Assembly (NCBI GenBank): GCA_934454585.1
Contig: CAKSFP010000033.1
Span: 1-27,806 of the forward strand
DNA from: an uncultured Clostridia bacterium
GTDB taxonomy: Bacteria; Bacillota; Clostridia; UMGS1810
DNA: 27,806 bases
Direction of reading: 5' to 3'
The notes under the pieces: generated by a model
What the model was told of the DNA's origin: nothing
Database searches by the model: none
Seen by the model: the letters and a program-made list of their open reading frames with translations, nothing else
Shown here: positions 23,196-27,806 of the stretch, in pieces
Numbering within the stretch: the stretch's first letter is position 1
How the letters are laid out: every line of letters begins with the position of its first letter
Program-made: the position numbers and the translations under genes

Positions 23196-24173
23196 TCACT
23201 TTTTATTATTGATACATTTTCCAACCGAATCCCGTTGTATAAATTCAGCTCCGGCACTTGTTTTTTTGGTGATTTTAAAATAAGGATTATTAATCTTTTT
23301 TATAATTATATCCACCGCCGTTGACACAGCATCCTCCGCAAAAGTTCTGATACTTGAAAGCGTCGGAGTAATATTCTGCGAATCCGCAATGTCATCCATA
23401 CCGATAACGGAAACATCATCGGGAATTTTAAATTTCTTAGATTTAAGAAAATGAATTGCCCCTATTGCAATATAATCATAAGCGGTTATTATCGCAGTCG
23501 GCGCATTATCGAGCGACATTAAGTAATCGGCGCCGCTGCGTCCGGCAGCCTCAAAACGCTCATTGCTGCGGACTATAAATTGAGAAGGGACAGATATGTT
23601 TAACCGTTCCGCTGCATTGCAAAAGGACATTTCTTTTCTGATGGTAAGCTTTTCTCCGATAAAAGCAATACGTTTGTGGCCATTGTCCTTTAACAGCTTT
23701 ACGGCATCATATATAGCCCTTTCCATATCAATATACACCTCGTCGGCATTCTCCATATGACTGCCAATCGCAACAACGGGAATGGAATATTTTTTTATTT
23801 TTTTAACCGTGGGTGTTACAAGTATTATGGCATCAACCTTTGCGTACAGTGCATAATACTCCACAAATTCCGCCTCGCGTTCCGGATTGAAATCGGAAGC
23901 GGAAAGCAAAACGAGAAAGCCGTTTTGTCTGAGTTCATGCAAAACAAGCTCGGTTATCAAGGCAATGTATCGGCTTTGCAGTTCGGGGCAAATAACGGCT
24001 ATAATTCGTTTTTTATACTTTTCCTTATAGTATTTGTCAAAGCACCCCATCTCTCGTGCAGCCGAATATATTTTCGCTCTTGTCGATTCGCTTATTTCGC
24101 TGCTCTGAGAAAATGCCTTTGATATTGTCGATACGGAAAAACCGGTTATTCCGGAAAGCTTTTTGTAACTCAT
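23196..24173 (-). CDS. LacI-family transcriptional regulator
   Basis: A 325-residue repressor: N-terminal HTH and hinge (KLSGITGFSVSTISKAFSQS, then ISESTRAKIYSAAREMG) followed by a periplasmic-binding-protein-like sugar sensor (from about residue 55: IIAVICPEL; KRIAFIGE around 160; AITAYDYIAIGAI; DVSVIGMDDI). The HTH lacks the first few residues of the usual T-x-x-D-I-A start but is otherwise ordinary. The ATG at 24171-24173 has GAGGTG 7 nt upstream; a longer frame from 24203 is disfavoured. It is divergent from the deacetylase gene, with two palindromic sites between the promoters (24308-24340), its likely operators. It is followed by the TIM-barrel gene, making an autoregulated pair. Confidence 0.92.
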   Translation of the reverse strand: MSYKKLSGITGFSVSTISKAFSQSSEISESTRAKIYSAAREMGCFDKYYKEKYKKRIIAVICPELQSRYIALITELVLHELRQNGFLVLLSASDFNPEREAEFVEYYALYAKVDAIILVTPTVKKIKKYSIPVVAIGSHMENADEVYIDMERAIYDAVKLLKDNGHKRIAFIGEKLTIRKEMSFCNAAERLNISVPSQFIVRSNERFEAAGRSGADYLMSLDNAPTAIITAYDYIAIGAIHFLKSKKFKIPDDVSVIGMDDIADSQNITPTLSSIRTFAEDAVSTAVDIIIKKINNPYFKITKKTSAGAEFIQRDSVGKCINNKK

Positions 24174-24266
24174 ACAACGCACCTCTTTAACGTAGCCGCA
24201 CAAAACTCCAAGCGAACAGAATCCGTGCCTTTTGCATTACACTTTATAATAATCCTCACCATTTTT

Positions 24267-24295
24267 AGTGTAGCATAAATATTTTAAAAAATCAA
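24267..24295 (-). promoter_or_regulatory. Sigma-A promoter of the LacI gene
   Basis: On the minus strand: TTGATT (24290-24295), 17-nt spacer, TACACT (24267-24272) with TGC before it (extended -10). About 95 nt before the LacI start. Confidence 0.65.
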
Positions 24296-24307
24296 CACAG
24301 GTACCTG

Positions 24308-24340
24308 CGAAAATTTTTCGTGCGCTCCGAAAATTTTTCG
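24308..24340. promoter_or_regulatory. Tandem palindromic operator pair
   Basis: The 13-mer CGAAAATTTTTCG occurs at 24308-24320 and again at 24328-24340. Each is a palindrome about a single central T, and the centres are exactly 20 bp apart, two helical turns. The pair lies between divergent promoters and beside a LacI gene, the expected place for a repressor site; which regulator binds is inferred. Confidence 0.6.
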
Positions 24341-24352
24341 TTTGCCTTTATA

Positions 24353-24381
24353 TTGCATAATTTTGATTTATCGGTTATAAT
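24353..24381 (+). promoter_or_regulatory. Sigma-A promoter of the deacetylase/transporter unit
   Basis: TTGCAT (24353-24358), 17-nt spacer, perfect TATAAT (24376-24381). The -35 lies 12 bp after the second operator box. Confidence 0.7.
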
Positions 24382-24509
24382 CATATGCAGAGTAAATTTT
24401 AACAAAATCAGCATATACACTGCCGATTTTTACGAAAAACATAAGGCGGCAGCGTATGATGCTGAATAATTTCGTTTTTACTATAAAATTCTGTAATGGA
24501 TGTGATGTA

Positions 24510-25361
24510 ATGAAATATCGATTTGTTCGGTTTCCCGGCGGGAAACCGAAAGCAGTTACGTTTAGTTATGATGACGGTATTAAGAGTGATCTTCAGCTTG
24601 CAGATATTTTGGATGAATACAATATAAAATGCACATTCAATATACCAAGCCCCTCAATCGGCGGCACCGGCTGTTTATCGGAGAATGAAATAAGGAATTT
24701 GCACAAAAACGGCCACGAAATTGCCGTTCACTGCGCGCGGCACCGCGCACCGGGGCAAATAAGACCGATAGAAGGTATTCGCGATGTTATGGAAAACCGA
24801 ATTGCGCTGGAGAATATTTTAGGCTGCATTATCAGAGGAATGGCATATCCCAATTCGGGTATAACAAGGATGGAAAGCGGAACATCGTATGAAGTAATAC
24901 GTAATTATTTAAAAAGCCTGGACATCGCATATGCACGCACCCTCGGCGGTGACAATGACAGTTTTTACATTCCCGAAGACTGGTATGCGTGGATGCCGAC
25001 CGCACATCATAACAATCCTGAAATTTTTAATTATATAGATAAATTTACCGCTTTTTCGCCCGAAAATATGTATTGCAGCTCGAAAGGCGCAAGGTTATTT
25101 TATATTTGGGGTCACAGTTATGAATTTGCCAACGAAAACAACTGGGACAGGCTGAAAAAAATATGCGAAAAATTAGCAAACAGAGATGACACATATTATG
25201 CAACCAACATCGAAATATATGATTATGTAAACGCATATTATTCGCTTATGTACAGTGCGGATGAAAAAATGGCATATAATCCGTCGCTTATTAAAATATG
25301 GTTTGAATGTGACGGAAAATTATACTGCATAGAACCCGGTGAAACAATAGAACTGAATTAA
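24510..25361 (+). CDS. Polysaccharide-deacetylase-like (CE4/NodB) protein
   Basis: A 283-residue NodB-fold protein. The metal-binding motifs are TFSYDDG (17-23, D21 and D22) and HEIAVHCARH (69-78, H74 and H78), with a conserved AYPNSG strand later. Relatives remove N- or O-acetyl groups from glycans. There is no signal peptide, so it would act on intracellular oligosaccharides, not on cell-wall glycan. The ATG at 24510 was chosen because the protein similarity starts at MKYRFVRFPGG; the preceding GGATGTG is a modest ribosome binding site, and an in-frame ATG at 24456 would add 18 residues without family resemblance. Probably co-transcribed with the transporter gene 150 nt downstream. Confidence 0.83.
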   Translation: MKYRFVRFPGGKPKAVTFSYDDGIKSDLQLADILDEYNIKCTFNIPSPSIGGTGCLSENEIRNLHKNGHEIAVHCARHRAPGQIRPIEGIRDVMENRIALENILGCIIRGMAYPNSGITRMESGTSYEVIRNYLKSLDIAYARTLGGDNDSFYIPEDWYAWMPTAHHNNPEIFNYIDKFTAFSPENMYCSSKGARLFYIWGHSYEFANENNWDRLKKICEKLANRDDTYYATNIEIYDYVNAYYSLMYSADEKMAYNPSLIKIWFECDGKLYCIEPGETIELN

Positions 25362-25511
25362 TCGCCGAAACGATTATCCGGTGCCTTGTGAAAACAGATC
25401 CGAATTGCATTAAATTCGCATTTTCCGCAAAACCTCGGTTCACATTCGCATCGAATTATATACCGAAAACAATAAACATATTAAATAAATTATATTTTGG
25501 AGTGATTACGA

Positions 25512-26393
25512 GTGGGAGCATTATACATAGGTGTCATTCTTATTTGCAGGGTGGCACAGCATTTAACGTATAAAAGTACAAGCAATGATATGAAAGGGTT
25601 GCCGATGTTTATCGGATACAGCGCATACAGGCAGCTTCTTTCCGCACTGTTCGGAATAATTCTCATAGTCATAGAGAAAAGCGCGATTACGCTTGATAAA
25701 AGCACGCTGCTCATATCCGGTTTTTCCGGTTTAATGCTTGTTGCAAGTATGTTCTGCGGAATTTTTGCAATGAAAAGCGGAACGGTTGCACTTGTGAGTA
25801 TGTTCAGTACTGCAGGGCTTATCGTGCCTTGTATAGCTGGTGTTTTTCTGTTCAATGAGAAAATTTCCGTTATGCAGTGGGTTGGCGTTGCGGTGTTCCT
25901 GTTTTCTGCGTATCTTCTTATTGGCAGCTCGAAGAATATATACAAGAATTTTTCGTTTAAAACAATTATTCTTCTGATTGCGGGTCTTGTTACAGACGGC
26001 TGCGTTATGCTTGCTCAAACAATTTTTGCCCGTTGTGTGCCAAACGGAAATATAAGCGTTTTTTCGTTCTTCTCGTTTTTCATACCGGGCGTAATCATGC
26101 TTATAATGACGCTTATCATCCGTCCGAAAAGCAAGAACGAAATGCATATGTCTAAGGTAATGGTGATTGGCGGCATAGTTTTGGCATTGTGCGTTTTTGT
26201 GATAAACCAGCTTGCAACACTCGCTTCGCGCTTCGTATCGCCGGTAATACTTTTTACTTTTATAAACGGCGGCAGCACCATAATCGGCACCATTGTTGCG
26301 GCATTTTTCTTTAAAGAAAAACTTACGTTCAGAAGTGCAGCCGGTGTGATTATCGGCGTTGCTTCTCTGGTAATAATAAAAGCTTTTGCTTAA
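25512..26393 (+). CDS. EamA/DMT-type membrane transporter
   Basis: A 293-residue integral membrane protein with about ten hydrophobic helices arranged as two similar halves, as in drug/metabolite transporters of the EamA type. The first-half end AGVFLFNEKISVMQWVGVAV and the second-half end AAFFFKEKLTFRSAAGVII are the paired repeat signature. It starts at a GTG with GGAG 9 nt upstream. It is the only transporter in the window. Family members carry sugars, amino acids or metabolites in either direction, so it might import a sugar product or export an end product; that is inference. No terminator was recognised after it. Confidence 0.87.
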   Translation: MGALYIGVILICRVAQHLTYKSTSNDMKGLPMFIGYSAYRQLLSALFGIILIVIEKSAITLDKSTLLISGFSGLMLVASMFCGIFAMKSGTVALVSMFSTAGLIVPCIAGVFLFNEKISVMQWVGVAVFLFSAYLLIGSSKNIYKNFSFKTIILLIAGLVTDGCVMLAQTIFARCVPNGNISVFSFFSFFIPGVIMLIMTLIIRPKSKNEMHMSKVMVIGGIVLALCVFVINQLATLASRFVSPVILFTFINGGSTIIGTIVAAFFFKEKLTFRSAAGVIIGVASLVIIKAFA

Positions 26394-26521
26394 GTGTATC
26401 TTTAAATTCAGCCAGCTGTCCCAAGAGTGACATTTTTGCTATGAAAAAGAAAAGATGCAAACGGAAGCGGAATTCTTAAAAATGACATTGTTACATTCTG
26501 CGATACGATAAAAAAATCAAG

Positions 26522-26955
26522 AATTACACGGCAGTTCTAAGCAACCAAATTTCAATTCCGCATATTATAGCTGAGTATATCGATATAAATCAATGAGTGC
26601 GTTTGTGCTGGACTATGACTATAATGCTCCGACTATTCAAGATTTGACCGAGACCCATGAGAAAATGTTTATAACGATTAGGAAAGCTCAACCTGATCTT
26701 CCTATTGTAATTTTGTCAAGACCGAAATGTTTGCTTAACGAGGAAGATATCTGCAGATTTAATGTTATTAAGAAAACATATGATAATGCAGTATGTTTTG
26801 GAGATAAGAATGTATATCTTTTAAGCGGTTCATATCTTATGAATGATTTGACAGGAAATGAGGGGTTGGTCGACGATATTCACCCGACAGATGTTGGTTT
26901 TATGTCCATTGCGCGGAATTTGGGAAACTTGCTGAAAGAAATTATATTAAAGTAA
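26522..26955 (+). pseudogene. Broken SGNH-hydrolase gene, C-terminal half
   Basis: From 26593 the frame encodes 120 residues typical of the C-terminal half of GDSL/SGNH esterases: FVLDYDYNAPTIQDL, then THEKMFITIRKAQPDLPIVILSRP, then the catalytic Asp-His block DDIHPTDVGFMSIA. Just upstream, in another frame (from about 26522), YTAVLSNQISIPHIIAEYID continues the same family pattern and stops at the TGA at 26594-26596, so a frameshift separates the two pieces. Part of the expected glycine-rich block between them and the nucleophile GDSIT block are missing. It is inactive in this form and differs from the SGNH domain at 9278-9934. It ends about 95 bp from the IS element. Confidence 0.75.
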
Positions 26956-27046
26956 AAAATATTACGTCTGACAGCAGAAAACTATACATACTTGTATATA
27001 ACACACAATCACGAATATCATTTTTACCCTGAAGATATAACGGGAG

Positions 27047-27806
27047 GGGGGTGCGGACATATTCTTGGACAGTTTTAAGTTATTAATCCAAGACTATGTC
27101 TGTACTCTGTCGGACTCATATACCCCAATGATTGTTTGATTCGTTTCGTGTTATACCAGTTAATATAACTATTAATTTCATCTATGAAAGTCTCCATAGA
27201 TATGTCTATCCATGAGCGTCCGTAAAACATTTTGTTTTTTAGTCTGCCGAAAAATCCTTCGAACGCTGCGTTATCGGGAGAGCATCCTTTCTTTGACATG
27301 GAACATGTTAATCCGGCGTTTTCCATTCTCTCTATCCAGCCCGGCCAGCGAATGACACCCTCTGTCTGTATGTATAAGAGGGTGTTCTGACGATGACAAT
27401 GTGCCAATAGCTTCTTCAAGCATTTTATTGACTAAGATGGAATCAGGCGTTGTTCCTGCATTCCATTTAACAACCATTCCATCAAAACAGTCAATAACCG
27501 GAGAAAGATACACCTTTTCTGCCGGAATAGAAAATTCCGTTATATCCGTAAGCCACTTTGTATTTGGCCGCTCTGCATGAAAATCGCGATTGATTATATT
27601 ATCTACCTCAGGGGTAATTTCACCTCTATATGAACTATATTTCTTCGTGCGTTTTTCCGGTACTACTAAATTTTCACCCTTCATAATACGACGGACGATT
27701 TTCTCCGAAACAGTATTTCCTAACTTCTTAAGTTCTTCATGAATTCGCCTATAGCCATAACAATTTCTGCATTCTTTGAAAATTTCTTTTATCTTGATTC
27801 GCAATT
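27047..27806 (-). mobile_element. IS3-family insertion sequence, right part
   Basis: The element enters from the right edge of the window and ends just after the transposase stop. The terminal sequence GGGGGTGCGGACATATTC (from 27047) is shared with the orphan copy at 15976-16003, marking it as the IS end; by the IS3 TG...CA rule the tip may be the TG at 27052. The other end and the first transposase ORF lie outside the window, and no target duplication can be checked. Confidence 0.75.
27075..27806 (-). pseudogene. IS3-family transposase OrfB, frameshifted and partial
   Basis: The catalytic rve domain of an IS3/IS150-type transposase. The DDE residues are recognisable: D in WLTDITEF, D in SPVIDCFDG and E in DNAAFEGFFGRLK, with GYRRIH at the N-terminal side and the YNTKRIKQSLGYMSP ending typical of the group. 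The gene is split: the first frame leaves the pattern after HTDRGCH (about 27351-27357), and the second frame resumes with RWPGWIERM. The family normally has H-Y-x-W at this point, so about two bases are missing. Its upstream end is outside the window. It is inactive unless another copy supplies transposase. Confidence 0.85.

Larger units (their letters stand above)
24174..24509. other. Divergent control region between LacI and deacetylase genes
   Basis: A 336-bp region without coding sequence. It contains a leftward promoter for the LacI gene, a central pair of palindromic boxes and a rightward promoter for the deacetylase, all listed separately. The rightward leader from about 24388 to 24509 shows no clear structure. 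Confidence 0.6.

Noticed and set aside
21526..23283. Several 90-170-codon plus-strand open frames
   Set aside because: All lie opposite the TIM-barrel gene, have low-complexity basic or aromatic-rich translations and no start signals.
1..27806. CRISPR arrays, tRNA or rRNA genes, or phage/defence genes
   Set aside because: I saw no regularly spaced repeats, cloverleaf-forming segments or defence-type proteins; the content is carbohydrate metabolism, regulators and one IS.

Overview
The window looks like a carbohydrate-utilisation island from a low-to-mid GC, anaerobic, gut- or rumen-type Firmicute (Clostridia). The reasons are clear GGAGG-type ribosome binding sites, sigma-A promoters often with an extended TGn -10, AraC and LacI regulators in front of every block, and tightly packed or overlapping catabolic genes. 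This assignment is inference; no rRNA or marker gene is present. No protein in the window has an obvious secretion signal, so the enzymes appear to act in the cytoplasm on imported oligosaccharides or sugar acids.

Layout. (1) 80-2201: two leftward AraC-type regulators. (2) 2429-9125: a rightward operon of seven genes: an IlvD/Edd-type sugar-acid dehydratase, a DapA/KDG-aldolase-type lyase, a beta-helix polysaccharide-lyase-like protein, an SDR dehydrogenase, a UlaG-like metallo-beta-lactamase-fold hydrolase, a KDPG/KDPGal aldolase (Eda) and a 2-keto-3-deoxy-galactonokinase (DgoK). (3) 9158-10571: a decayed patch with an SGNH hydrolase cut off from its start signals by a frame change at A7, the C-terminal remnant of a GH2 beta-galactosidase, and a strong terminator. 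(4) 10773-14188: a second compact, overlapping operon of SDR, DgoD-like enolase-superfamily dehydratase, a second Eda and an SMP-30 lactonase, which together make an oxidative sugar route. (5) 14472-15857: a clan-A glycosidase behind the second copy of a perfect 111-bp structured repeat. (6) 16136-21096: a PocR-AraC regulator diverging from FAD oxidoreductase, SDR and a second FAD oxidoreductase with an N-terminal carbohydrate-binding-like domain. (7) 21184-26393: an unclassified TIM-barrel glycosidase-like protein, a LacI regulator, a divergent CE4-like deacetylase and an EamA-type transporter. (8) 26522-27806: an SGNH pseudogene and a frameshifted IS3-family transposase running off the window.

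Working model. Oligosaccharides are trimmed inside the cell by the lyase-like, glycosidase and deacetylase proteins. Released sugars are oxidised by SDR or FAD enzymes to lactones and opened by the SMP-30 or UlaG-like proteins. The acids are dehydrated by either of two unrelated dehydratases to 2-keto-3-deoxy acids, then phosphorylated by the single kinase and split by Eda, or split directly by the DapA-family aldolase, to pyruvate plus a C3 product. The strongest candidates for something undescribed are the FAD-SDR-FAD oxidative cassette and the 111-bp repeat that sits in front of two separate transcription units.
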